Origin: Nonomuraea sp. SYSU D8015
Lineage (GTDB): Bacteria; Actinomycetota; Actinomycetes; Streptosporangiales; Streptosporangiaceae
Length of the DNA stretch: 64,000 nt
NCBI RefSeq assembly: GCF_008065375.1
Contig: NZ_VJYI01000001.1
Location: 186,001 to 250,000, forward strand
Reading direction: 5' to 3'
Positions 48,572-57,828 of this stretch are shown piece after piece. A model generated the notes under the pieces. It worked only from the letters and a program-made list of their open reading frames with translations, had not been told where the DNA came from and did no database searches. The stretch's first letter is position 1. Each line of letters begins with the position of its first letter. Position numbers and translations under genes: made by a program.

Positions 48572-49878
48572 CTGAAGGGCCAAAGCGCCAGGCGGGGCCG
48601 ACGCATCCCATGATCAGCCCCCATTCGGAGCGCAAAGTGACGCGTGTGCAGGAGGCGCCGCCGCCCAGCGGCCCGCCCGCCTGGGACGGCCCGCCCCCTC
48701 CGGAGCATCTGCCTGCGCAGCGCACCACGATGGCGCGGATGAAGGCGCTCCCGGAGAAGCTCAGCATCCGGTGGCGGCTCACGCTCACCTACAGCGGTCT
48801 GGTGTTCCTGGCGGCGGCGGCGCTGCTGTTCGCCATGTACGCCGTCGTCGGCAACACGATCGAGTTCGTCTGGCCCGACCTCAGGACCCGCGGCGTCGAT
48901 CCCATCGACGCGGCGGTCATGCAGGCCCAGTGGGCCGAGGCCAAAGAGGCGACGGTGCTGAAGGCGCGCGACGTGCTGCTGCAGAACGCCTTCCTCGCGC
49001 TGGTCGGCGTGAGCATCCTCGCGCTCATCATCGGTTACTTCGTCGCCGACCGCGCCCTGCGGCCGGTGGCGAAGATGACCGGTACTGCCCGCAAGCTCTC
49101 CGAGAGCACCCTGGCCCACCAGCGCATCGCCCTGGAAGGCCCCAACGACGAGCTGAAGGAGCTGGCCGACACCTTCGACGCCATGCTCACCCGGCTCAAC
49201 ATCGCCTTCGACACCCAGCGCAGATTCGTGGCCAATGCCTCCCACGAATTGCGGACTCCCCTCACCATTAACCGGACCGTCCTGGAGATCGCCCTGTCGG
49301 ATCCGGAGGCGTCCGAGGACCTCAAAGCGCTCGGCCGTACCCTCCTCGAAGTCAACGCGCGTAACGAGAAGCTCATCGAGGGACTGCTGCTGCTCGCCAG
49401 GAGCGAGCGCGAACTCGCCGTGCGCAAACCGGTCGACGTTCAGGAAGTCGCTCAGACGGCCGTGGAACAGGTCATGCCGTTCGCCGAGGAGCACGGCGTG
49501 ACCATAACCACCGATCTGGTCAGCGCGCCTACCATAGGCGATCCCGTGCTCCTGGAGCGCTCCGTCAGCAACCTGCTGGAGAACGCCGTCAAGTACAACA
49601 TTCCCGAAAACGGAAAAGTCTGGATCCGGACGGGAATGGTGGACGGTGCCTTGGTTGTTCAGGTGGCCAACACGGGGCAGCATGTCCCGGCGTACGAGGT
49701 CAACAGCCTGTTCGAGCCGTTCAGGAGGCTCCACGCCGACCGCGTGGATTCGGCCAAGGGATCGGGTCTCGGGTTGTCCATCGTCCGCGCGGTCGTGCAG
49801 GCGCACGGCGGAAATGTCGCCGCCGTACCGCGCGACGGCGGCGGGCTTGTGGTGACCATTCGGCTGCCGAGACGGTGA
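48568..49878 (+). CDS. sensor histidine kinase
   Basis: A 436-residue membrane sensor kinase. Two transmembrane helices (about 76-96 and 138-160) flank a short extracellular loop of about 40 residues, too small for a large ligand domain. A HAMP domain follows (ADRALRPVAKMTGTARKLSES), then the HisKA dimerisation helix with phospho-acceptor His226 in ASHELRTPL, and the ATPase domain with N-box NLLENAVKYN and G2-like GSGLGLSIV. The N-terminal cytoplasmic 70 residues are Pro-rich. The GTG at 48568 overlaps the regulator's stop; an ATG at 48611 is an alternative. Confidence 0.92.
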   Translation: MTEGPKRQAGPTHPMISPHSERKVTRVQEAPPPSGPPAWDGPPPPEHLPAQRTTMARMKALPEKLSIRWRLTLTYSGLVFLAAAALLFAMYAVVGNTIEFVWPDLRTRGVDPIDAAVMQAQWAEAKEATVLKARDVLLQNAFLALVGVSILALIIGYFVADRALRPVAKMTGTARKLSESTLAHQRIALEGPNDELKELADTFDAMLTRLNIAFDTQRRFVANASHELRTPLTINRTVLEIALSDPEASEDLKALGRTLLEVNARNEKLIEGLLLLARSERELAVRKPVDVQEVAQTAVEQVMPFAEEHGVTITTDLVSAPTIGDPVLLERSVSNLLENAVKYNIPENGKVWIRTGMVDGALVVQVANTGQHVPAYEVNSLFEPFRRLHADRVDSAKGSGLGLSIVRAVVQAHGGNVAAVPRDGGGLVVTIRLPRR

Positions 49879-50186
49879 CTCGTGTTGCTCCGGGGACGTT
49901 CGTCCGCGTGTTGATGCACGGGGGGCGTCTCGTTCTCGGCGCACATGTGGTTGGATGTGCCGTCGAACACGGTGGTGCATGACGCCAAGGCTGTGGGTTT
50001 CGCCATATTTGGCTAACCATTGCCGACGGCAGCAGGCCCTGACGTGTTGGGAGGTTCGTTGTCCGTTCCAGCGGGGTACCGATGGGAAATCTCCTGGGCG
50101 GAACGGGCACAAGACGACCCTCCCGGACGTTAGAAGACGCGCGACGAGCGCGAGGACATATAGATGAGGGGGATGGAGTAAGCACA
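49879..50186. other. 308-bp intergenic region with a -10-like box
   Basis: No gene is seen. TATAGA at 50159-50164 is a good -10 element 22 bp before the DUF4193 start codon, but no TTGACA-like -35 lies at the right distance, so the promoter may depend on an activator or an alternative sigma factor. Confidence 0.4.
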
Positions 50187-50486
50187 ATGGCTACCGACTA
50201 CGACAGCCCGCGCAAGACAGACGACGACCTGGGGGAAGACAGCCTTCAGGAACTCCAGGCGCGGCGCACCGACAAGTCGTCCGGCAGCATCGACATCGAC
50301 GAGACCGACCTGGCCGAGTCGCTCGAGCTGCCCGGTGCGGATCTGTCGAACGAAGAGCTCTCCCTGCGGGTGATCCCCCGTCAGGCCGACGAGTTCACCT
50401 GCTCGCGCTGCTTCCTGGTGCATCACCGCAGCCAGCTGGCCTCCGAGAAGAACGGCCAGCAGGTGTGCCGGGAGTGCGCCGCCTGA
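50187..50486 (+). CDS. DUF4193 family protein
   Basis: A 99-residue protein conserved across actinobacteria, with function unknown. The N-terminal half is acidic and probably disordered (DDDLGEDSLQELQARRTDKS). The C-terminal half has a compact pair of CxxC motifs, FTCSRCFLVHHRSQL and VCRECAA, that would bind zinc or another metal. ATG at 50187 with GGAG upstream; upstream in-frame sequence is not coding-like. A spaced GCTCAGGG/CCCTGAGC inverted repeat follows its stop (50495-50538). Confidence 0.88.
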   Translation: MATDYDSPRKTDDDLGEDSLQELQARRTDKSSGSIDIDETDLAESLELPGADLSNEELSLRVIPRQADEFTCSRCFLVHHRSQLASEKNGQQVCRECAA

Positions 50487-50567
50487 TCGCCTTGGCTCAG
50501 GGTACGACATCGGGGAACCGAGACGGCGAGCCCTGAGCGGTCGCGACCAAGGAGACGGAGGCATCGC

Positions 50568-51368
50568 GTGGCCGTACCGGAGAAAGATCGTCAACAACCG
50601 GGCAACGAGATCGCCGACCCCGAGAAGGAGGTCGGCGAGCTCGTAGGCAGGCTCACCACGCCCGGTGAGCTCGAGCCGGCCGAGCGGCGCAAGCTGCTCG
50701 GCCGACTAGCCCAGGCCCTGTCCGCCGGAGCCAAGAAGGCGAAGGAGACCGGCGCGGGCCGGGGACGCTGGCTGGCCGACGTCTTCCTCAACATCGCGCC
50801 GCGCATTCCGATCCGGGATCTGCACACCCTCTCTGAGCATCATCACGGCCTCACCGGCGAAGAACTCGCCGACGACTTGGTGCGCACCGCCCAGAAGGCC
50901 ACGATGACGGTCGGCGCCATCGGCGGAGCGCTCGCGGCGGCCGAGTTCGCCGCACCACCCCTCCTGCTCTCCGCCCCCGCGCAGCTCGTCGCCGAGACGA
51001 TCGTCGTCGCCGCCATCGAGGTCAAGCTCCTGGCCGAGCTCCATGAGGTCTACGGCGTACGCGTGCACGGCACCGGCGCCCAGCGCGCGTTCGCGTTCAC
51101 GAGCGCCTGGGCCAGACAACGTGGCATCGACCCCCTCGCTCCCACGTCCGTCACGCTCGCGCTCGGCGCCGCCACCAAGACGGCCCTGCGCAACCGCCTC
51201 ATGAGGACGCTGGGGCGCCACCTCACCACCCTGGGCCCGTTCCTCACCGGGGCGGTCGCCGGCGGAGCGCTCAACAGGATGGCGACCAAGAAACTGGCCG
51301 AGGCCGTACGTAACGACCTGCGCGGCAAGCTGCCCCCCGCGCCGCGGCGCGACGAGCTATCGTCGTAG
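50568..51368 (+). CDS. hypothetical protein, weakly EcsC-like
   Basis: A 266-residue protein I do not firmly recognise. A charged N-terminus (about 1-60) leads to a helical region with GAIGGALAAAEFAAPPLLLSA, then LVAETIVVAAIEVKLLAELHEVYGV, and a C-terminal hydrophobic hairpin TTLGPFLTGAVAGGALNRMATKKLAEAV. The spacing and the YGV and GA-rich hairpin resemble EcsC-family proteins, but the match is by eye only. GTG start with GGAGACGGAGG upstream. It overlaps the convergent TetR gene by 12 bp. Confidence 0.65.
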   Translation: MAVPEKDRQQPGNEIADPEKEVGELVGRLTTPGELEPAERRKLLGRLAQALSAGAKKAKETGAGRGRWLADVFLNIAPRIPIRDLHTLSEHHHGLTGEELADDLVRTAQKATMTVGAIGGALAAAEFAAPPLLLSAPAQLVAETIVVAAIEVKLLAELHEVYGVRVHGTGAQRAFAFTSAWARQRGIDPLAPTSVTLALGAATKTALRNRLMRTLGRHLTTLGPFLTGAVAGGALNRMATKKLAEAVRNDLRGKLPPAPRRDELSS

Positions 51369-51953
51369 CCCGCCGAAGGCCATCTTGATCAGCGCGTCGG
51401 CCAGCTCGTCCGCGGACGCGCCACGCGCGGGGCGATACCACTCCGCGATCGAGTTCACCGTGCCGAACAGCAACCGCGTCACCAGCGCCGGATCCAGGTC
51501 GGGCCGGATGCTGCCCTCCGCCGCCGCCTCCTTGACGAGGTGGCTGACGAACGCGTCGAACTCCCTGCGCCGCTCCAGCGCCGCCTGCTCGGTCAGGCTG
51601 TTGCCGCGCACCCGGAGCAGCAGCGTCACGTACGGCAGCCGGTCGACGAGGAGTCGCACGCTCTGCCGTACGACCCACTCCAGCCGGTCGATCGCCGGGC
51701 CCGCCGCCGCCCGTTCGTCGGCGGCCAGCTCGAACAGCCCGTCCAGCGCCCGGTCGAGCGCCCGCGCCAGCAGCTGCTCCTTGCCCGGCACGTGGTAGTA
51801 GATCGCCGACTTGGTGACGCCCAGCGCCCTGGCCAGGTCCTCCATGCTCGTCCCGTCGTAGCCGCGCTCGTTGAAGACGTCCACGGCGATCGACAGCACG
51901 GACTCGGGGTCGTGCCCGCGCCGGCGCTGACGGGTGGGGGTCGGGGTGGCCAT
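51357..51953 (-). CDS. TetR-family regulator, probably of phenylacetate genes
   Basis: A 198-residue regulator. The TetR DNA-binding domain is at about 18-58 (VFNERGYDGTSMEDLARALG, then VTKSAIYYHVPGKEQLL). The C-terminal domain (about 65-190) resembles the PaaR branch, which senses phenylacetyl-CoA. It lies 8 bp downstream of paaI on the same strand and is near divergent paaN; the operator between those genes has the form of the known PaaR site. The ATG at 51953 begins the homology. Assignment as a PaaR-like repressor is inference from context and operator. Confidence 0.85.
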   Translation of the reverse strand: MATPTPTRQRRRGHDPESVLSIAVDVFNERGYDGTSMEDLARALGVTKSAIYYHVPGKEQLLARALDRALDGLFELAADERAAAGPAIDRLEWVVRQSVRLLVDRLPYVTLLLRVRGNSLTEQAALERRREFDAFVSHLVKEAAAEGSIRPDLDPALVTRLLFGTVNSIAEWYRPARGASADELADALIKMAFGGLRR

Positions 51954-51961
51954 ATGCCTCA

Positions 51962-52354
51962 TTATCCTGATCTGAGCTCCCGGCTCCGGCCGCGGAACTC
52001 CGCGACCACCTCTCCGTCCAGCCTGCGTACGGTGATGTCGTAGATGCCGCTGCGGCCGTAGCGGGTCCGCTCGGCGGCCTCGGCCACCAGGACGTCGCCC
52101 TCGCGGGCGGGGGAGACGAACGTGATCTCCGCGCCCGCCGCCACCGTCACCGGGCCGCGGGTGTTGCACGCGCAGGCGAAGGCCGTGTCGGCGAGCAGGA
52201 AGACGTAGCCGCCGTGGCACAGGCCGTGCCCGTTGATCATCTGGCCGGTCACGCTCATGCGGCACACCGCCCTGCCCGCCGCCAGCTCCGTCAGCTCGAT
52301 GCCCAGGGCCGCGGAGGCGGTGTCGGCGTCCATCATGCGACGCGCGCTCTCCAA
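51962..52354 (-). CDS. paaI: hydroxyphenylacetyl-CoA thioesterase PaaI
   Basis: A 130-residue hotdog-fold thioesterase. It has MINGHGLCHGGYVFLLADTAFACACN, the PaaI signature in which Asp (of LADTAF) and the Gly-rich turn form the active site, and ITFVSPAREGDVLVAEA. It releases CoA from stalled ring-hydroxylated phenylacetyl-CoA intermediates, recycling CoA in the paa pathway. The TTG at 52354 was chosen because AGGGAGA lies 6 bp before it; ATGs at 52336 and 52333 lack a ribosome site. It forms an operon with the TetR gene and is divergent from paaN. Confidence 0.9.
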   Translation of the reverse strand: MESARRMMDADTASAALGIELTELAAGRAVCRMSVTGQMINGHGLCHGGYVFLLADTAFACACNTRGPVTVAAGAEITFVSPAREGDVLVAEAAERTRYGRSGIYDITVRRLDGEVVAEFRGRSRELRSG

Positions 52355-52372
52355 CGCAGGTCTCCCTTGTCA

Positions 52373-52394
52373 ACTGACCGAATGTTCGGTAAAC
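52373..52394. promoter_or_regulatory. PaaR-like operator between paaI and paaN
   Basis: The core ACCGAATGTTCGGT (52377-52390) is a palindrome with 6-bp arms and a TG centre. With its flanks it follows the ACTNACCG-N2-CG-N2-CGGTNAGT type motif remembered for the Corynebacterium PaaR repressor, apart from a few outer and central bases. It lies in the 82-bp divergent gap, 43 bp before paaN. Confidence 0.6.
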
Positions 52395-52436
52395 CCTTCA
52401 TCGTCTGGCCGATGCCTGTCAAGTGGGTGAGCAACC

Positions 52437-54083
52437 ATGTTCGAGCAGCACCGCGAGACCCTGGAGAAGGCACTCTCCGCCATCGCCGGCCGGGGATACT
52501 GGAGCGCCTATCCCGAGTCGCCGAGCCCGCGCGTGTACGGCGAGGGGGCGGCCGAGCGGGGCAAGGAGGCGTTCGAGTCCTACCTCGGCAAGCCGTTCCC
52601 CATCGAGCAGCCCGGCACCGGGTCGTGGATCGGCGCCGAGCGCTCCCCGTACGGGATCGACCTCGGCGTCACCTACCCCGAGCCGGTCGTCGAGGACCTG
52701 ATCGGCGCCGCCAAGGCGGCGATGCCGGCCTGGCGGGACGCCGGGCCCGAAGCCCGCGCCCTGACCTGCGTCGAGATCGTCAACCGGATCAACCAGAGCA
52801 GCTTCGAGCTGGCCAACGCGGTGCAGCACACGACCGGGCAGGCATTCGTGATGGCCTTCCAGGCCGGCGGGCCGCACGCGCAGGACCGCGCGCTGGAGGC
52901 GGTCGCGTACGGCTACGCCGCCATGACGTCCTCGGCCGCCGCCGCCCGCTGGGAGAAGCCGGGCAAGGGCGAGCCGCTGGTCATGGACAAGCGCTTCACC
53001 GTCGTGCCCAGGGGCGTCGCCCTGGTGATCGGGTGCAACACGTTCCCGACGTGGAACGCCTACCCGGGGCTGTTCGCCTCGCTCGTCACCGGCAACCCCG
53101 TGATCGTCAAGCCGCATCCGCGGGCGATCCTGCCGCTCGCGATCACCGTCCGGATCGCCCGTGAGGTGCTGGCCGAGGCCGGATTCGACCCGGCGCTCGT
53201 GTCGCTGGCCGCCGAGGAGGGGCGGGGGCTGGCCAAGACCTTGGCCACCCATCCCGGCGTGCGCATCGTCGACTTCACCGGCTCCACGGAGTTCGGCGAG
53301 TGGCTGGAGCAGAACGCCCGTCAGGCCCTCGTCCACACCGAGAAGGCGGGGGTCAACGCCGTCGTCCTCGACTCCACCGACTCCTGGCGGGGCATGCTCA
53401 ACAATCTGGCGTTCTCGTTGTCCCTCTACAGCGGCCAGATGTGCACCGCGCCGCAGAACATCCTCGTCCCCGCCGCCGGCATCGAGACCGACGAGGGGCA
53501 CAAGAGCTTCGACGAGGTCGCCTCGGGGCTGGCGGCGGCGGTCGGCAAGCTGCTCGGCGACGACGCCCGCGCCGTCGAGCTGATCGGCGCCGTCGTCAAC
53601 GCCGACGTGCTGGCGCGGGTGGAGGGCGCGCCGTCGCTGGGGGAGGTGGTGCTGGAGTCACGGGCCGTCACACACCCGTCGTTCCCTGACGCGGTGATCC
53701 GGACGCCTGTGATCGTCCGTGTGGACCCCGCCGCCTCGGACGTCTACGGCCGTGAGCACTTCGGGCCCATCTCGTTCCTCATCCCGACGTCCTCGACCGC
53801 GGAGAGCCTGGACGTGCTGCGCCGCACGACCACGGCGCGCGGCGCGCTGACCGCCGTGGCGTACTCGACGTCCCCGGACGTGCTCGACCAGGCCGAACGC
53901 GCGGCCCTGGAGGCGGGCGTGAACCTGTCGTGCAACCTGACCGGCGGCGTCTTCGTCAACCAGTCGGCCGCCTTCAGCGACTACCACGGCACCGGCGCCA
54001 ACCCCGCCGCCACGGCCTCCCTGACCGACCCGGGGTTCGTGGCGGGGCGCTTCCACCTGGTGCAGTCCCGCCGCCCGGCCTGA
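52437..54083 (+). CDS. paaN: phenylacetic acid degradation protein PaaN (aldehyde dehydrogenase type)
   Basis: A 548-residue protein of the actinobacterial PaaN branch of the aldehyde dehydrogenase superfamily. It has the nucleotide-binding fold (VPRGVALVIGCNTFPTWNAYPG, about 195-220; VKPHPRAILPLAITV), FTGSTEFGEWLE near 280 and the active-site Cys in SLYSGQMCTAPQNI near 337. Relatives are named after the phenylacetate or benzoyl-CoA pathways and oxidise a semialdehyde formed after ring opening (family knowledge). ATG with GGGTGAG upstream. The rest of the paa gene set is not in this window, so it presumably lies elsewhere. Confidence 0.9.
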   Translation: MFEQHRETLEKALSAIAGRGYWSAYPESPSPRVYGEGAAERGKEAFESYLGKPFPIEQPGTGSWIGAERSPYGIDLGVTYPEPVVEDLIGAAKAAMPAWRDAGPEARALTCVEIVNRINQSSFELANAVQHTTGQAFVMAFQAGGPHAQDRALEAVAYGYAAMTSSAAAARWEKPGKGEPLVMDKRFTVVPRGVALVIGCNTFPTWNAYPGLFASLVTGNPVIVKPHPRAILPLAITVRIAREVLAEAGFDPALVSLAAEEGRGLAKTLATHPGVRIVDFTGSTEFGEWLEQNARQALVHTEKAGVNAVVLDSTDSWRGMLNNLAFSLSLYSGQMCTAPQNILVPAAGIETDEGHKSFDEVASGLAAAVGKLLGDDARAVELIGAVVNADVLARVEGAPSLGEVVLESRAVTHPSFPDAVIRTPVIVRVDPAASDVYGREHFGPISFLIPTSSTAESLDVLRRTTTARGALTAVAYSTSPDVLDQAERAALEAGVNLSCNLTGGVFVNQSAAFSDYHGTGANPAATASLTDPGFVAGRFHLVQSRRPA

Positions 54084-54235
54084 CCCCGGGCCGCCGCCAC
54101 GCGGCCTGGCGTGGGGCGCCGGACGGGGCCGCGGGGACGATTCGTGCCGCCGAGGCCGCGCGACGGGGTGGCCGCCGGAGAGCCGGGCCGCGAGAGCGGG
54201 AAAGGGATTCTACGAGTGGTGACGGGAGGAGAGCC

Positions 54236-54304
54236 ATGGCCACACCGTTCGCCTCGTCGGCGGATCTCGGCGAGAAGAGGCAGACCCCGGAGGGGCCGGC
54301 GTGA
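54236..54304 (+). pseudogene. 22-codon leader ORF, likely remnant of an MBL-fold hydrolase gene
   Basis: ATG at 54236 follows a strong GGGAGGAGAGCC ribosome site and opens 22 codons, MATPFASSADLGEKRQTPEG then PA and TGA. The TGA overlaps the next gene's GTG (GTGA). The first 17 or so residues resemble, from memory, the N-terminus of MBL-fold hydrolases often encoded beside such monooxygenases. An internal deletion may have left only its start. It still could couple translation into the monooxygenase. A regulatory leader peptide is an alternative. Confidence 0.5.
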
Positions 54305-55839
54305 ACGGCGGACCGCAGGTCATCGTGATCGGCGCGGGCCCGGTCGGGCAGAGCGCCGCGTTGCTGCTGGCCCGCTGGGGCGTTCAGGTGCTGGTGCTCG
54401 ACCGGCGGCCTGGGCGGGACGCCGGCGGGTCGCGCTCCATCTGCCAGCAGCGCGACGTGCTCGACATCTGGTCCGCCGTGGGGGCGGGCAAGGTGGCCGA
54501 GGAGGGGCTGGCGTGGACGACGGCCCGCACCTACTACCGCGGCCGCGAGTTGTTCTCCTGGACGTTCGAGCGCGAGGGGCCGCTCCCGGCGTGCGTGAAC
54601 ATCTCGCAGGCCCGCACCGAGGAGATCCTCGACGAGGCCATCGCCGGCCAGCCGCTCATCGAGGTCCGCTGGAGCCACGAGGTCACCGGGATCACTCAGG
54701 ACGCCTCCGGCGTGACCGTGCACTGCGGGCAGCGGCTGCTGCGGGCGCCGTACGCGGTGGTCTGCGCGGGGGCCAGGGCCCAGCAGGTGCGCCAGGCGCT
54801 CGGCGTGACGTTCGACGGGGAGACGTTCGACGACCAGTTCCTGATCTGCGACATCAAGGCCGACCTGCCCGGCTGGGAGAACGAGCGCCGCTTCTACTTC
54901 GACCCCGTCTGGAACCCCGGCCGCCAGGTGCTGATCCATCCCTGCCCGGGAGGCACGTTCAGGATCGACTGGCAGATCGCACCGGACTTCACACCAACAA
55001 AGGATGATATTTCGCGAAAAATCAGGCAGATCATCGGTGACCGGCCGTACGAGTTGCTCTGGTACAGCACGTACCGCTTCCACTCCCGCATCGCCTCCCG
55101 CATGCGCGTCGGCCGCGTCCTGCTGGCGGGCGACTCCGCCCACGTGGTGGCCCCGTTCGGCGCCCGCGGGCTCAACTCCGGCGTGCCCGACGCCGAGAAC
55201 GCGGCCTGGAAGCTGGCCTTCGTGCTCAACGGCTGGGCGGGGGAGGAGCTGCTGGAGTCGTACCACGTCGAGCGGCACGCGGCCGCGCTGGAGAACCTCG
55301 AGGTCACCGCCGCCACCATGCGCTTCCTCGCGCCGCGGACGGTGGAGGAGCGCATGCACCGGCGGGCCGTGCTGGAGGGCGGGCTGGTGGCCGAGGTCGA
55401 CTCCGGCCGCTTCGCCGAGCCGTTCTGGTACGTCGACTCGCCGCTGACCACACCCGAGCCCACGCGTCCCTTCGCCGGCAGGCCGCCCAAGGGCGCGCTG
55501 TGCCCGCCCGCGCCCGGCGTGATCCTGCCCGACATGAGCCTTCCGGGCGGGCGCTTGCGCGAGTTCTGTCGCGACGGTTTTCTGCTTCTGTTGGGCGATA
55601 TGTGCGATTCGAGTTTGTTTGTGCAGGTCCTGGGCAAGGTCACTACGGCGCCGCTCGCCGTACGCGGGCTCGCGGAGATGGATGGGACTGGCTCGCTCGC
55701 TGAGAGGCTCGGCGCCGGGCCGGATGAGGCATGGCTCATCAGGCCCGACTCCCACATCGCCGCGATCGTCCCCCATGCGGGGCCGGAGTCGGTGGCGGCC
55801 GCCGTGAGCCGCGCCCTCGGTGGCTCACCTGACACTTGA
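54301..55839 (+). CDS. FAD-dependent aromatic monooxygenase (PHBH/MhpA-like)
   Basis: A 512-residue class A flavoprotein hydroxylase. It has the N-terminal Rossmann VIVIGAGPVGQSAALLLARWG with GxGxxG at about 10-15, RSICQQRDVLDIW, the DG-type region near 155-165, and the second FAD motif GDSAHVVAPFGARGLNSGVPDAENAAWKL split near 280-305. A C-terminal thioredoxin-like domain (about 400-512) is as in 3-(3-hydroxyphenyl)propionate hydroxylases. It would hydroxylate an aromatic ring with NAD(P)H and O2. The GTG at 54301 overlaps the leader ORF. The paaN neighbourhood suggests aromatic catabolism (inference). Confidence 0.88.
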   Translation: MNGGPQVIVIGAGPVGQSAALLLARWGVQVLVLDRRPGRDAGGSRSICQQRDVLDIWSAVGAGKVAEEGLAWTTARTYYRGRELFSWTFEREGPLPACVNISQARTEEILDEAIAGQPLIEVRWSHEVTGITQDASGVTVHCGQRLLRAPYAVVCAGARAQQVRQALGVTFDGETFDDQFLICDIKADLPGWENERRFYFDPVWNPGRQVLIHPCPGGTFRIDWQIAPDFTPTKDDISRKIRQIIGDRPYELLWYSTYRFHSRIASRMRVGRVLLAGDSAHVVAPFGARGLNSGVPDAENAAWKLAFVLNGWAGEELLESYHVERHAAALENLEVTAATMRFLAPRTVEERMHRRAVLEGGLVAEVDSGRFAEPFWYVDSPLTTPEPTRPFAGRPPKGALCPPAPGVILPDMSLPGGRLREFCRDGFLLLLGDMCDSSLFVQVLGKVTTAPLAVRGLAEMDGTGSLAERLGAGPDEAWLIRPDSHIAAIVPHAGPESVAAAVSRALGGSPDT

Positions 55840-55860
55840 CCCCCATAAGAGGAGGACTGC

Positions 55861-56099
55861 TTGACATCCACTCCGGTCCGGAGGGCCGAAGACATCCAAC
55901 CGAGGTCGAGCGGTTCGCGGTTCACAGCCCTGGCCGGCGCCCGGCGGGGTCCGCGTGCTGCCGCTCCATGCCCACTACACGCCGGCTCGGCCCCCGTGCA
56001 AACAGAGCACCGAAGTCATGAGGAGAACACCATGTCCTGGGACTCCACATACCCCCTCCGCGCCCGGGGGCGCGGCCGGCAGGCTGGAGGAGGGAATCG

Positions 56100-56103
<4 letters not shown>
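55861..56103 (+). other. uncertain small ORF (80 codons) upstream of otsA
   Basis: A TTG at 55861 has AAGAGGAGG before it and the frame runs to a TGA at 56101-56103 that overlaps the otsA GTG. An in-frame ATG at 56032 also has a strong AGGAG site. The first 30 codons have fair third-position GC, the later ones less. No family is recognised; residues such as EDIQPRSSGSRFTALAG could be the start of a lost gene. It may be a remnant or chance ORF. The rest of this 260-bp gap holds nothing clear. Confidence 0.25.
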
Positions 56104-57533
<1,430 letters not shown>

Positions 57534-57828
57534 CCACGATCTGCGCCACCGACATGCCGACGCCCATGAGCACGGCGTAGCCGATCGCCTCACCCATGCT
57601 GACCTCGGGTGACTCTGTGTCGACAGGCGGCTCCTTGCCGGTCGCCTTCACCCAGACGAACCCGAGGAGCTTCTTCATCGCCCACCCGGTCACCAGACCC
57701 ACGAGGCCGCCGATGATCCGCCAGGCCACGTCGGGCTTGTCGTCAGCCATCCCGATCTCCTTCCCCATATGTAACGAACACTAGTCTGTACCGCTTGCGG
57801 GGCCGTCGAAGCCGTACCATAAGGAGGC

